Assembly: GCF_000949425.1 (NCBI RefSeq) | Contig: NZ_CP010976.1 | Location: 1,736,001 to 1,800,000, forward strand | Source of the DNA: Paenibacillus sp. IHBB 10380 | GTDB taxonomy: Bacteria > Bacillota > Bacilli > Paenibacillales > Paenibacillaceae | Direction: 5' to 3' | Length of the DNA stretch: 64,000 nt | In this document: one piece after another, positions 19,869 through 28,607 of the stretch | How positions within the stretch are numbered: the first letter of the stretch is position 1 | How the letters are laid out: each line of letters opens with the position of its first letter | Position numbers and translations under genes: made by a program | Notes under the pieces: model-generated | The model's database searches: none | What the model was told of the DNA's origin: nothing | Seen by the model: only the letters and a program-made list of their open reading frames with translations

Positions 19869-20612
19869 CTTAGTGTCATTTGTTATTTTATGTTGAATGG
19901 CCTCGGGAACTTCTTCAATAGAACCCACTGTATATAGAATGTGATCAGGTGTCTGTTCTAGATCTACAATGTTATACTCCCATTCGTTGGAAATTTTGAT
20001 GTAGATACTGCATAATCCAGCGGTGAGTGCGGGGATCACATCGGTTCTAAGGGAATTTCCAATCATCCATGTGGATTCACGGTTGAAGTTCCCATTGCTA
20101 ATAATTTGTTCAAGGCTACTCACGTTTTTATGTTCTCGAATATAGATTCGATCATCGAAATACATACTTAATTTCATTTGATCGATTTTCCGTTGCTGAA
20201 TAGCCGTTTCCCCACCTGTATATAGGTAGAGATGATGACCCTTACTTTTTAAGGACTCGAGCGTCTCCACCATCCCTGGATAGGGCTCCACTTCTTGGTC
20301 ATAAATACTTAGGCCGAGTTTATGAAGGTACACTTCTTCGAGACGATCCATTTTGCGGTTATATTTGTTGCTGAAGAAACGATAGGTTTCAATGAGAGAA
20401 CGTGGAAAGTTTCCACTCTTGAATCCAACGTTATGGACAGAAGCAATGTCAATTTCGATCTGCTTTTTCCTGATGTCTTCGGTTGTTATTTCATGATCAG
20501 CGAACCATTCCTGAATAACTTCAACGAATTGCCCGAGTATGAGTCCAAAATACTTATTACAGTGGATGAGTGTATCATCCAGATCAAATAGGATTTGCTG
20601 CCTTGTATTCAA
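19851..20612 (-). CDS. HAD-superfamily hydrolase
   Basis: About 253 residues. HAD motifs are in order: LFDLDDTL (nucleophile and acid/base Asp), LYTGG (motif II), a Lys near residue 160 (QQRKIDQ), and WMIGNSLRTDVIPAL (motif IV). The helical cap between motifs I and II places it with phosphoglycolate-phosphatase-like enzymes; the substrate cannot be told. I take the TTG at 20612 as start, eight bases after TATAGGAG, which itself overlaps the stop of the regulator upstream; the GTG at 20621 is inside that ribosome site. It forms an operon with the ArsR-type gene. Confidence 0.8.
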   Translation of the reverse strand: MNTRQQILFDLDDTLIHCNKYFGLILGQFVEVIQEWFADHEITTEDIRKKQIEIDIASVHNVGFKSGNFPRSLIETYRFFSNKYNRKMDRLEEVYLHKLGLSIYDQEVEPYPGMVETLESLKSKGHHLYLYTGGETAIQQRKIDQMKLSMYFDDRIYIREHKNVSSLEQIISNGNFNRESTWMIGNSLRTDVIPALTAGLCSIYIKISNEWEYNIVDLEQTPDHILYTVGSIEEVPEAIQHKITNDTKQRTLN

Positions 20613-20623
20613 ATGATTCACTC

Positions 20624-21541
20624 CTATAGACGAATATAAGATTCTAGAAATATTTGGAGTTCTGCTGCTCCTTCAGCTCGGATGCTAAATCTATCATTAT
20701 TATGTTCACCTAGATGGATACGGAGTAGGCCAGCTACTCTTAGAATCATTAAGTGATGCATGAGTGTATCCACGGGTTGGTCCAATTCATGCTTCATATC
20801 CATCAGTGATTTAGGTTGTTCTCCGACATAGCGCAGTATACGTAGTCGCGTAGAATTAGAGAGTGCATAAGTCATACGTGTAAGGCACATCGGTGGTTCA
20901 TCATCTATCTTTTCCGGTACATCTACGGGATATTGGATAAGTAGCATGCCAGTATAGAAACAGTATGTGTTTATAGGTCTATTATGAACAGTAGGGAAGA
21001 GAACAACCGTATTTAGACCCGGAATATCTTCAATGACCAATCCACCTGAAGCATATTCTATTAAATTCTCTGGGTCCATCTTACTCAAAAGAGTTCTTTT
21101 CTCAAGTGCATCTTCTTCAATTAGTGGAATAATTTCATCTTCTATTTCTTTAAAATAATGTTCATACCACAACTTGAGCACAGGTACGTAATCATCTCTG
21201 ATTCGTCTGGCATCAACTAGCGCTAATGTTGGAAGATAAGGTGAGACCCTATCGAATAGCTCAATATCAGAAGACTTTAGTAACTGTTCTAGAAAAGCTT
21301 CAATGGAATTGCCATTATGTCTTTGACCAGCCCATACGTACAAGACATCATAGTCGGAGAAGGGCCAAGCCGATGCGGTAGCCAAAATCGAACGAATCTC
21401 TGGGTTGAGACGCTGCTCCACATTATGGACCCATCCAGGTCCCATATCTAAGTTGTCGACCCATTTGTTCGAGACATATACCATAAAGCTTCCCAGTAGT
21501 TCATAGATCGGGGATACATCTATTTTAACTTCATAGTTCAT
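20624..21541 (-). CDS. ArsR-type winged-helix regulator with a large N-terminal domain
   Basis: About 305 residues. The C-terminal ~90 residues form a winged helix (LSNSTRLRILRYVGEQPKSL; HHLMILRVAGLL) of the ArsR type. The N-terminal ~200 residues look like the DUF5937-type domain that accompanies such HTHs. The ATG at 21541 has better spacing to GGAAAGG than the ATG at 21550. It is divergent from an MFS transporter with a 100-base gap and a good promoter between them, so control of that transporter is likely. The ligand is unknown. Confidence 0.75.
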   Translation of the reverse strand: MNYEVKIDVSPIYELLGSFMVYVSNKWVDNLDMGPGWVHNVEQRLNPEIRSILATASAWPFSDYDVLYVWAGQRHNGNSIEAFLEQLLKSSDIELFDRVSPYLPTLALVDARRIRDDYVPVLKLWYEHYFKEIEDEIIPLIEEDALEKRTLLSKMDPENLIEYASGGLVIEDIPGLNTVVLFPTVHNRPINTYCFYTGMLLIQYPVDVPEKIDDEPPMCLTRMTYALSNSTRLRILRYVGEQPKSLMDMKHELDQPVDTLMHHLMILRVAGLLRIHLGEHNNDRFSIRAEGAAELQIFLESYIRL

Positions 21542-21586
21542 GTAATCCATACCTTTCCGTGAAATATTACACTTCTTTCATTATGC

Positions 21587-21615
21587 TTGTCCTGTTAGGG
21601 GTTGTCTACTATAAT
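21587..21615 (+). promoter_or_regulatory. Promoter of the MFS transporter
   Basis: TTGTCC at 21587-21592 and TATAAT at 21610-21615 are 17 bases apart, 27 bases before the GTG start. It sits in the divergent gap with the ArsR-type gene. Confidence 0.7.
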
Positions 21616-21641
21616 GTGTATAGTTTAAGGGGGACCGATTC

Positions 21642-22835
21642 GTGTCTGCAAATAACATCATGAGAAACAACATTGAAGACAATAAAGGAAGGCTACATTT
21701 TTTCGTTCTAATTACGGTAATTATCATCGCTGGATTAAGTCAGGGATTCCTGTTACCCGTGTTAGCTATATTTCTAGATCAGATGGGGGTATCGCCGTCC
21801 GTCAATGGTTTGAATGCTGCTGCACTCTACATGGGTTCGTTTGCTATGACTCTTGTAGCTGAGAAAGTACTTAGAATCATTGGTTTTAAAAAACTTATTG
21901 TGGTTGGTCTAGTTCTTGTTATGCTCCCACTGCTTGTTTTTCCATGGATTCCGAATGTGAATTTATGGTTTGTATTAAGATTCATTGTGGGTGTAGGAGT
22001 GAGTGCTTTAAATTATGCAGCCCAGTTGTGGGTGCTCATGGTGACTCCTCAGCGTAATAGAGGGAGAAACCTATCGCTTTATGGAATGTCTTACGGTTTG
22101 GGATTCAGTCTAGGCCCACTAGGTATCAAGTTACTTCTATATGGTATGGCTGTTCCATTTATTCTGATGAGCACTATTACATTACTAGTACTTCTGTTAG
22201 TTATAATTAAACTTCCAGATCAACGTCTAGAAAGATCACCTGATCAAGAACAGCAAAAGCATCGTTATCGTCGTAGTTACCGTATAGCATGGTATGCACT
22301 TATCCCTGCGTTTTTATACGGGTATATGGAAGCTAGCATGAATAGTAATTTTCCGGTATATGGATTAAATATTGGGTACAATGAGCATCAAATTGCAACC
22401 CTATTACCCTTTATCGGCGTAGGAGGACTACTGCTGCAATTTCCGCTTGGTTTGCTTAGTGATAAGTTGGGACGCAAAAAGATATTAATGATTTGCGGGA
22501 TTGCGGGAGGAATTATTTTTCTAATGCTTCCTCTAATAGGTACTCACTATGTTGGAAGTATGATATTGTTGCTGATTGTCGGAGGACTTGTAGGTTCGTT
22601 TTTTTCTCTGGGTCTGGCTTATGCCGCTGATATTTTACCACGTGCTTTTCTCCCGGCAGCTAACGTAATCGCATCTGTCCAATTAAGTATAGGTAGCGTG
22701 GTTGGTCCTAATGTAAGTGGTGTTCTGATGCAATATGGTTGGAGTGGGGGCATGTTTATTTTGCTTGGAGTTACGTATATACTTTTTGGTCTAGTGGGAT
22801 TTCGCTTCCGACCTAAGGAATCAGAACAAGAATGA
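21642..22835 (+). CDS. MFS transporter
   Basis: A 397-residue polytopic protein with about 12 membrane segments. The 14-residue polar N-terminus is followed by the first helix (FFVLITVIIIAGLSQGFLLPV). The loop GLLSDKLGRKKILM in the second half is the MFS motif A equivalent. GTG start with AAGGGGG. It resembles drug-efflux MFS members, but the substrate is not readable. The divergent ArsR-type gene is its likely regulator. Confidence 0.85.
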   Translation: MSANNIMRNNIEDNKGRLHFFVLITVIIIAGLSQGFLLPVLAIFLDQMGVSPSVNGLNAAALYMGSFAMTLVAEKVLRIIGFKKLIVVGLVLVMLPLLVFPWIPNVNLWFVLRFIVGVGVSALNYAAQLWVLMVTPQRNRGRNLSLYGMSYGLGFSLGPLGIKLLLYGMAVPFILMSTITLLVLLLVIIKLPDQRLERSPDQEQQKHRYRRSYRIAWYALIPAFLYGYMEASMNSNFPVYGLNIGYNEHQIATLLPFIGVGGLLLQFPLGLLSDKLGRKKILMICGIAGGIIFLMLPLIGTHYVGSMILLLIVGGLVGSFFSLGLAYAADILPRAFLPAANVIASVQLSIGSVVGPNVSGVLMQYGWSGGMFILLGVTYILFGLVGFRFRPKESEQE

Positions 22836-22905
22836 ATGTTCGCATAGAATTTAGGTGTCATTTCCAATACACTAGAGGAAAGGCACCCAGAGGAGAGTAA
22901 AATCT

Positions 22906-23631
22906 ATGATTAAAGTTCAACATTTAACCAAGTTTATAGGTGTAGATAAAGTAGCTATTCTTCACGATATTAATATGGACATATTCAATGGAGAAATGAT
23001 TGCACTTGTAGGTCCGAGTGGAAGTGGCAAAACGACGTTACTACGATGTCTAGCTGTTCGCGATAAATGGGACCAAGGGAATCTTATTGTAGATGGTGTG
23101 AGTGTAGTTGATACGGGGATAATTGGTAAAAGCAGAATCAAGCGTGAGAGGGCATACTTAGAACAAAATCCTCAGCTTAATCTGAGGAGGACAGCACTTA
23201 AGAATGTCCTTATTGGTCAGTCCAGTCAGACTCCATGGTGGAGGATGTTGACAGGCATGGTTCGCTCTGATGATTATATGGGGGCAATGGACGTTATTGA
23301 GAGCGTAGGCTTACTGGAGAAAGCCCATTCTAAGAGTGACCAGTTAAGTGGTGGTGAGCGGCAGAGAATCGCCATCGCACGTGCTTTGGTTCATGGAGCA
23401 AAGGTCATATTAGCAGATGAACCTGTGATTGGACTTGATCCTAAATCTGCGGAAAGTGTGCTGAGTCATTTACAGAAGTTATGTGAGGAAGATAAAGTGA
23501 CGATTATTGCCGTACTTCCTCTAGAATTAGCAGAGCGATATGCGAGCCGAATGATAGGGCTTTCTGGCGGAAAAGTGGTATTTGATGTGCAGGGTAGACG
23601 TCTTACCGTGCGAGAGAAGAATATGCTCTAA
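22906..23631 (+). CDS. ABC transporter ATP-binding protein, PhnC-like, without a permease
   Basis: A 241-residue ATPase with Walker A GPSGSGKTT, signature LSGGERQRIAIARAL and Walker B VILADEPVIGLD. The segment around YLEQNPQLNLRRTALKNVLIG (read in two parts) is like the Q-loop region of PhnC phosphonate importers. No permease or binding protein is near. The usual H-loop histidine seems replaced: the sequence reads VTIIAVLPLELAERYASR where the family has a VTHxxxxA motif, so hydrolysis may be impaired. It is 36 bases before the lipoprotein gene. Confidence 0.75.
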   Translation: MIKVQHLTKFIGVDKVAILHDINMDIFNGEMIALVGPSGSGKTTLLRCLAVRDKWDQGNLIVDGVSVVDTGIIGKSRIKRERAYLEQNPQLNLRRTALKNVLIGQSSQTPWWRMLTGMVRSDDYMGAMDVIESVGLLEKAHSKSDQLSGGERQRIAIARALVHGAKVILADEPVIGLDPKSAESVLSHLQKLCEEDKVTIIAVLPLELAERYASRMIGLSGGKVVFDVQGRRLTVREKNML

Positions 23632-23667
23632 TATGCAAGAGCTATTTATAGAAAAGAGTGATAGTGG

Positions 23668-24969
23668 GTGAACAAATTTAAGGTAATAAGGATATGTGCC
23701 GCCTACTTAGTAGTATTGATACTCGGAGGCTGCACGATCATCAGTGATCCGATTCTAGATATGAAAACACCGCAAATATCAGCAGATAAAGAATCGCTTC
23801 GACAATTTATCGAAACTCAATTACCGGAAGGTAATAAAAAAATTCGCGCTCGCGAAACAGATGATACCAGTCTTATCCGTTTCGTAGATCTTAATAATGA
23901 TGGCGTAGAAGAGACGGTTGTTTTCTATGAAACACCGGATCAAGATGTATTATTGCACGGCATGATATTTGAAAAGCTGAAAGATGGAACGTGGATTAAG
24001 AAGGTGACCTTTGATGGTGTGGGTAAGGTGCTGGAATCTTTGAAGTTTGTAGATATAACGAATGACGGCAATATTGACATTATAGCGGGTTACTCTCGAG
24101 GCGAGGATCTGGATAAAGCGCTTATTGTATACTCGTATCAAGGAGATAGTGTTGAAAAGGAACTCGAGTTACCATACACTGAGTTTGTAGTTGATGATTT
24201 AAATAGTGACACTATGAATGACCTTACTATTGTTGCTTTGACGCCGAGTGAGCTCGCAGTTATGACAACTTATCAGTACAACGAAAGTTTTATAGCTTTG
24301 GATAGAATTGAACTGAATCCGAATGTAGAAAGTTATTATAATGTTGTATCTGGAAAAGTGGCCAAAGATAAGAAGGGGATCATTTTGGATTCCTCCATTG
24401 GGGTGAATTCTTCATATTCTGAGATCGTAGTGATGGAGAATAACAAGCTGAAATTGGTTATGGATCAAGATCGCACCTACAAAGAATTACGGGTTACAAG
24501 TGAAGATGTGAATAATGATGGTATTTATGAGATTGGTATGCTAGAGATTCCTAAGGGTTGGGAGCTCTTTAACTTTGACGAAATCCCGTGGTTCTTCTCT
24601 TATTATCAATGGGACGGGGAGGAAGATTTGATCTTCGTCCGACAGCAATATCAAGATTTGAAAAATCATTTTCATTTGAATTTCTTCCCTCCAGAGTGGC
24701 ATGGCAACATTACAGTAGATACGAAATCTATTAAAGATGAGTATTTGAGGTTTATTATGTTGGATACGGGTAAGACCGTTGCGGAGATCAAATTCTTTAC
24801 CGTGCGTCAATGGGAGAAAGATCATGGAGATTGGGAATTGTTGATGAAAGATAAGAGCAGAGTCATGGGCTATAAAAGTTATGATGATCATCTTAAATTA
24901 AATAAAAGCAAGGAAAGGGACAGTACCGAGGTTCCTCTGATAGAAAGGAAGGGAATAAAAGGTGAGTAA
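23668..24969 (+). CDS. FG-GAP/VCBS-like repeat lipoprotein
   Basis: A 433-residue secreted lipoprotein: signal peptide with lipobox LGGC (Cys about residue 22), then acidic repeat loops DLNNDGVEE, DITNDGNIDI, DLNSDTMND and DVNNDGIYEI, the calcium-binding loops of FG-GAP/VCBS beta-propellers. GTG start. Its last eight bases overlap the response-regulator start, so it is co-translated with the two-component system. It may sense a surface signal for the kinase; that is inference from context. Confidence 0.75.
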   Translation: MNKFKVIRICAAYLVVLILGGCTIISDPILDMKTPQISADKESLRQFIETQLPEGNKKIRARETDDTSLIRFVDLNNDGVEETVVFYETPDQDVLLHGMIFEKLKDGTWIKKVTFDGVGKVLESLKFVDITNDGNIDIIAGYSRGEDLDKALIVYSYQGDSVEKELELPYTEFVVDDLNSDTMNDLTIVALTPSELAVMTTYQYNESFIALDRIELNPNVESYYNVVSGKVAKDKKGIILDSSIGVNSSYSEIVVMENNKLKLVMDQDRTYKELRVTSEDVNNDGIYEIGMLEIPKGWELFNFDEIPWFFSYYQWDGEEDLIFVRQQYQDLKNHFHLNFFPPEWHGNITVDTKSIKDEYLRFIMLDTGKTVAEIKFFTVRQWEKDHGDWELLMKDKSRVMGYKSYDDHLKLNKSKERDSTEVPLIERKGIKGE

Positions 24970-25660
24970 AGTATTGATTATGGAAGACGAAGAGTCCATC
25001 CGCAGTTTTATTGTCATCAACTTGAAACGTAATGGATTCGAAGTTATTGAAGCTGCTGATGGATACGAAGCGCTCGAGAAGTTGAAAAGTGTGCCTGATA
25101 TTGATATTGCATTGTTAGATGTTATGGTACCCGGCATTGATGGATTCGAAGTATGTCGAAGAATTCGAGAAAACAACGAGCGGATCGGCATTATTTTCTT
25201 AACCGCGAAAGTACAAGAGCAAGATAAAGTGTATGCATTGTCAGTAGGGGCTGACGACCATGTTAGTAAACCATTTAGTCCAACGGAACTTATTGCCCGA
25301 ATTCAATCATTACTGCGTCGTGTCAATGTGCATCGTGAGAACTCAGCTAAGGTGAGTTTCCATTCTGGACCATTCGCTTTAGATCTAATATCGAAACAAT
25401 TTAAGAAGAATGGTACAGCAATTGAGCTTACGCCAACGGAGTTTTCTCTGATTCAATTCTTTCTGGAAAAGGAAAGCACACCACTCAGTCGCGATGTGTT
25501 ATTGGATCATGTCTGGGGCAAAGAGTATATGGGAGATCCCAAAATTGTTGATGTGAATATCCGCCGCTTGCGTCAGAAGATTGAGAATAACCCGTCAGAG
25601 CCTGAATTTCTACAAACGGTATGGGGTCATGGATATAAATGGAGAGGTCTTGTCCAATGA
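24962..25660 (+). CDS. Two-component response regulator, OmpR/PhoB family
   Basis: A 232-residue regulator. The receiver has the acidic pair EDEE, phospho-acceptor Asp in LLDVMVPG (about residue 54) and the conserved Lys in VSKPFSP. The C-terminal winged helix runs from about 130 to 228 (LTPTEFSLIQFF; VDVNIRRLRQKIE; WGHGYKW). GTG start inside the lipoprotein 3' end; its stop overlaps the kinase start by ATGA. Confidence 0.93.
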   Translation: MSKVLIMEDEESIRSFIVINLKRNGFEVIEAADGYEALEKLKSVPDIDIALLDVMVPGIDGFEVCRRIRENNERIGIIFLTAKVQEQDKVYALSVGADDHVSKPFSPTELIARIQSLLRRVNVHRENSAKVSFHSGPFALDLISKQFKKNGTAIELTPTEFSLIQFFLEKESTPLSRDVLLDHVWGKEYMGDPKIVDVNIRRLRQKIENNPSEPEFLQTVWGHGYKWRGLVQ

Positions 25661-27090
25661 TCAAAAAGGGTATACGCAGACAGATTGTTCTGCACTATTT
25701 CATTGTAGTGTTTACTGCACTTTTAATAGTGGAGGTCATCTTCTTACTTGCGATACGGACCTATTATTATGATAGTATATATAGCCATATTAAGTCTCAT
25801 ATTGGGGCTGCTGATGAATTCTATCAAGCAACCCGTTCCTTGGCTTCAGAAGACAATCCTAACTTGCTGCCAGACATGCTGCGTAATTATGAATTGACGA
25901 ATACAGAACTGCAAATTTTGGATACCAATGGAAATATTCTTATTAACTCCACGGGATACCAACCGGATATGACGATTCAGACAAGTGATATTCCTCAGGC
26001 TATATCAGGTAATATAGGCAAATGGGTAGGTCGTCAACTGACTACAGATGAAGATATTATTGCGGTCTCTAAAATGACGCAAATTGCAGGTCAAGATTCA
26101 GGTTCGTATATTTTGAGATATGTAACGTCATTAGAACGAGTGAACGAGAAATTATTTAATGTAACGTTAATTTCTGTTGGTATTGGTGTATCCGTAATGG
26201 CTGTAGTCTTAGCGTTTAGTTTAGGGCTTGCTAATTCTATCGTAAAACCACTCAATAATATCACTGCAGTCTCGGCTCAAATGGCCAAGGGTAAATATAA
26301 GGTGAGGGTTAAAGGGAATTACAGATACGAATTGGGTGAACTAGCATCGACCTTGAATCATATGGCCGAAGAGATCATCCGAAGTAATCAGATCAAAGAG
26401 GATTTCATTTCGTCCATATCTCATGAGCTAAGGACACCCTTAACGAGCATTAAGGGATGGAGTGAGACACTGGATTCCGGAGGTTTTGATCCAGATGAGA
26501 CTAGGATTGGTATGGGGATCATTTCTAAGGAGACAGAACGCCTGATTGGGCTGGTAGAGGAGATTCTAGATTTCTCTAAGCTCCAGCAGAATGAAATGAA
26601 GCTTGTGATGGGAAAAGTACTTATTAAAGAGCTTCTGCAAGAAATCATGCTGAATTTGTGGACCAAGGCAGAGAAGAAGAATATTAAGCTCATTCTTGAA
26701 TCTGATGACAATCCTACGGTTATGGGGGATGCGAATCGTTTGAAGCAAGTTTTTCTGAATCTTGTCGATAATGCGATTAAATTCTCACCTGAGCAAAGTA
26801 ATATTTATCTTCATGTGACAAGTTTTCCTGAATTAGTGGAGATTGAAGTTCAAGATTCAGGAATAGGCATTAGTGAAGAAGATGTTAACAAGGTCAGAGA
26901 CAGATTCTTCCAAGTTAATCCACTTAACGGTGGAACGGGACTTGGGCTTGCGATTACGCAGCAGTTAGTAGAACAGCATCAAGGAACGATGGAAATACGC
27001 AGTGAACTGAATAAAGGAACGACCGTAACAATCGTTCTTTTGTTAGCAGAAGAACAGCTTTCCATGACTGATCATAACGATATATCGTAA
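25657..27090 (+). CDS. Sensor histidine kinase
   Basis: A 477-residue membrane kinase. One helix at about residues 12-33, a ~130-residue extracellular sensor region, a second helix near 165-185, HAMP, HisKA with SSISHELRTPLTS, and HATPase_c with N-box FLNLVDNAIKFS, DSGIGISEED and GTGLGLAI. The ATG at 25657 overlaps the regulator stop (ATGA), preferred over the upstream in-frame start at 25639. It ends at a strong terminator. The lipoprotein, regulator and kinase are one operon. Confidence 0.93.
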   Translation: MIKKGIRRQIVLHYFIVVFTALLIVEVIFLLAIRTYYYDSIYSHIKSHIGAADEFYQATRSLASEDNPNLLPDMLRNYELTNTELQILDTNGNILINSTGYQPDMTIQTSDIPQAISGNIGKWVGRQLTTDEDIIAVSKMTQIAGQDSGSYILRYVTSLERVNEKLFNVTLISVGIGVSVMAVVLAFSLGLANSIVKPLNNITAVSAQMAKGKYKVRVKGNYRYELGELASTLNHMAEEIIRSNQIKEDFISSISHELRTPLTSIKGWSETLDSGGFDPDETRIGMGIISKETERLIGLVEEILDFSKLQQNEMKLVMGKVLIKELLQEIMLNLWTKAEKKNIKLILESDDNPTVMGDANRLKQVFLNLVDNAIKFSPEQSNIYLHVTSFPELVEIEVQDSGIGISEEDVNKVRDRFFQVNPLNGGTGLGLAITQQLVEQHQGTMEIRSELNKGTTVTIVLLLAEEQLSMTDHNDIS

Positions 27091-27112
27091 TCAGAAGTCT
27101 GGATGGTTATAA

Positions 27113-27150
27113 AAAAAGATCCAATTCCATTTGTGGAATTGGATCTTTTT
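27113..27150. terminator. Bidirectional terminator between the kinase and glgC
   Basis: A perfect 17-bp stem (27113-27129 with 27134-27150) with A-run on the left and T-run on the right works in both directions for the two convergent genes. Confidence 0.9.
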
Positions 27151-27167
27151 GGCAATATGCGCTATAT

Positions 27168-28391
27168 TTATGAAGACAAACCTTCAGCACGTAAACGCGT
27201 TGACTTCTCATAAACTTCTTGAAGTAATCGAGATGGCTGAGTTCGTATCATTGGTTTAGGGAATACGGTTTCATGGGGCGCAATAACTATAACTTCACTT
27301 GAGGAGCCCTTTATGATGGTTCCGTCTTTAATGACTGCTCCTTCACCAATGATGGCTCTTTCAATGACAACATTACGACCGATTTTAACATTCGGCATAA
27401 TTACACTATCTTTAATACTTGAATTTTTTCCGATTTCAGCGCCACAAAAAACAATTGATTTCTCAGCAGTACCATCATGAGAACAGGAATCAGATATTAA
27501 GCAGTTCAATACTGCGCCGTTCTTAAGTTTGGTAGCATTAAATCGTGTTATCCAAGAGCGGCTGTACATAGGCCACTCCTTCTTTTCTAGATCAAAACCT
27601 CCAGTTTCATCCAATAAGTCCATATGTGCTTCCCAGAGACTATTCACCGTGCCTACATCTTTCCAGTATCCGTTAAAACGATAAGCAAAGAGAGGGTCTG
27701 ATCCCGTAAGCATATATGGAATGATATCCTTCCCAAAGTCGTGACTAGAATGAGCATTGGCAGCATCTTTGAGTAATACCTCTTTTAAATATGCCCATTT
27801 GAAAATATAAATACCCATAGAAGCTAAATTGCTTTCTGGCACAGCCGGTTTCTCAATGAAATCAGAAATTTGTGATTCAGAATCAACGTTTAGCAGACCA
27901 AATCGACTCGCTTCTTCCCAAGGAACCTCCATGACTGAAAGCGTTGCTGTTGCATTTTTATTACAATGGTATTCAAGCATTTCACTGTAATCCATATGGT
28001 AAATGTGATCACCGGATAGAATGAGTACCTGCTCTGGATTCTGTTGATCTATATAGTCAATATTCTTATAAATGGCGTCAGCGGTACCTAAATAATCACT
28101 ACCTGTTAAAGTAGATGGAAGAAGTGATACGCCTTGATTGCTGTCTGAATGATTATGTAAACCCCAAGGCTCACCTTTGCCAATATGCTCATGAAGAGAT
28201 TCTGCCTCATACTGGGTGAGAACGCCAATGGTTTCAATTCCTGAGTTAACACAGTTGCTCAGAGGAAAATCAATGATGCGGTAATGACCACCAAACGGCA
28301 CAGCAGGTTTGGCCATCACAGAAGTTAAGGGTGCTAATCTTCGGCCTTCGCCTCCAGCTAGCAGCATAGCGATACAATTCTTTTTATTCAT
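27168..28391 (-). CDS. glgC: Glucose-1-phosphate adenylyltransferase
   Basis: A 407-residue enzyme that makes ADP-glucose from glucose-1-phosphate and ATP, the first committed step of glycogen synthesis. The N-terminal nucleotidyltransferase motif is [14 protein letters not shown] with [16 protein letters not shown] and the C-terminal left-handed beta-helix (repeats such as [20 protein letters not shown]) match GlgC. ATG at 28391 with GGAGGG nine bases upstream. It is divergent from glgB and glgA, rather than inside one glg operon. No GlgD subunit gene is in the window. Confidence 0.93.
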   Translation of the reverse strand: MNKKNCIAMLLAGGEGRRLAPLTSVMAKPAVPFGGHYRIIDFPLSNCVNSGIETIGVLTQYEAESLHEHIGKGEPWGLHNHSDSNQGVSLLPSTLTGSDYLGTADAIYKNIDYIDQQNPEQVLILSGDHIYHMDYSEMLEYHCNKNATATLSVMEVPWEEASRFGLLNVDSESQISDFIEKPAVPESNLASMGIYIFKWAYLKEVLLKDAANAHSSHDFGKDIIPYMLTGSDPLFAYRFNGYWKDVGTVNSLWEAHMDLLDETGGFDLEKKEWPMYSRSWITRFNATKLKNGAVLNCLISDSCSHDGTAEKSIVFCGAEIGKNSSIKDSVIMPNVKIGRNVVIERAIIGEGAVIKDGTIIKGSSSEVIVIAPHETVFPKPMIRTQPSRLLQEVYEKSTRLRAEGLSS

Positions 28392-28607
28392 TTTTGAATT
28401 CCCTCCGATATTTTGAATAGGTTTGAATTTGTTTAGTGTTGAATAGCTTAGTATTTATATAAACGGATTTTACTCACTTGAAAAGATTATATTGAAAAAT
28501 TATTGAAACATTACAAATTTATTTTATAAATGTCATTTTATTTTCAAATTGGCTAGAATAGGTTAATATCATACAGGTATTATATTTATATAAAGCGGGT
28601 GATAATT

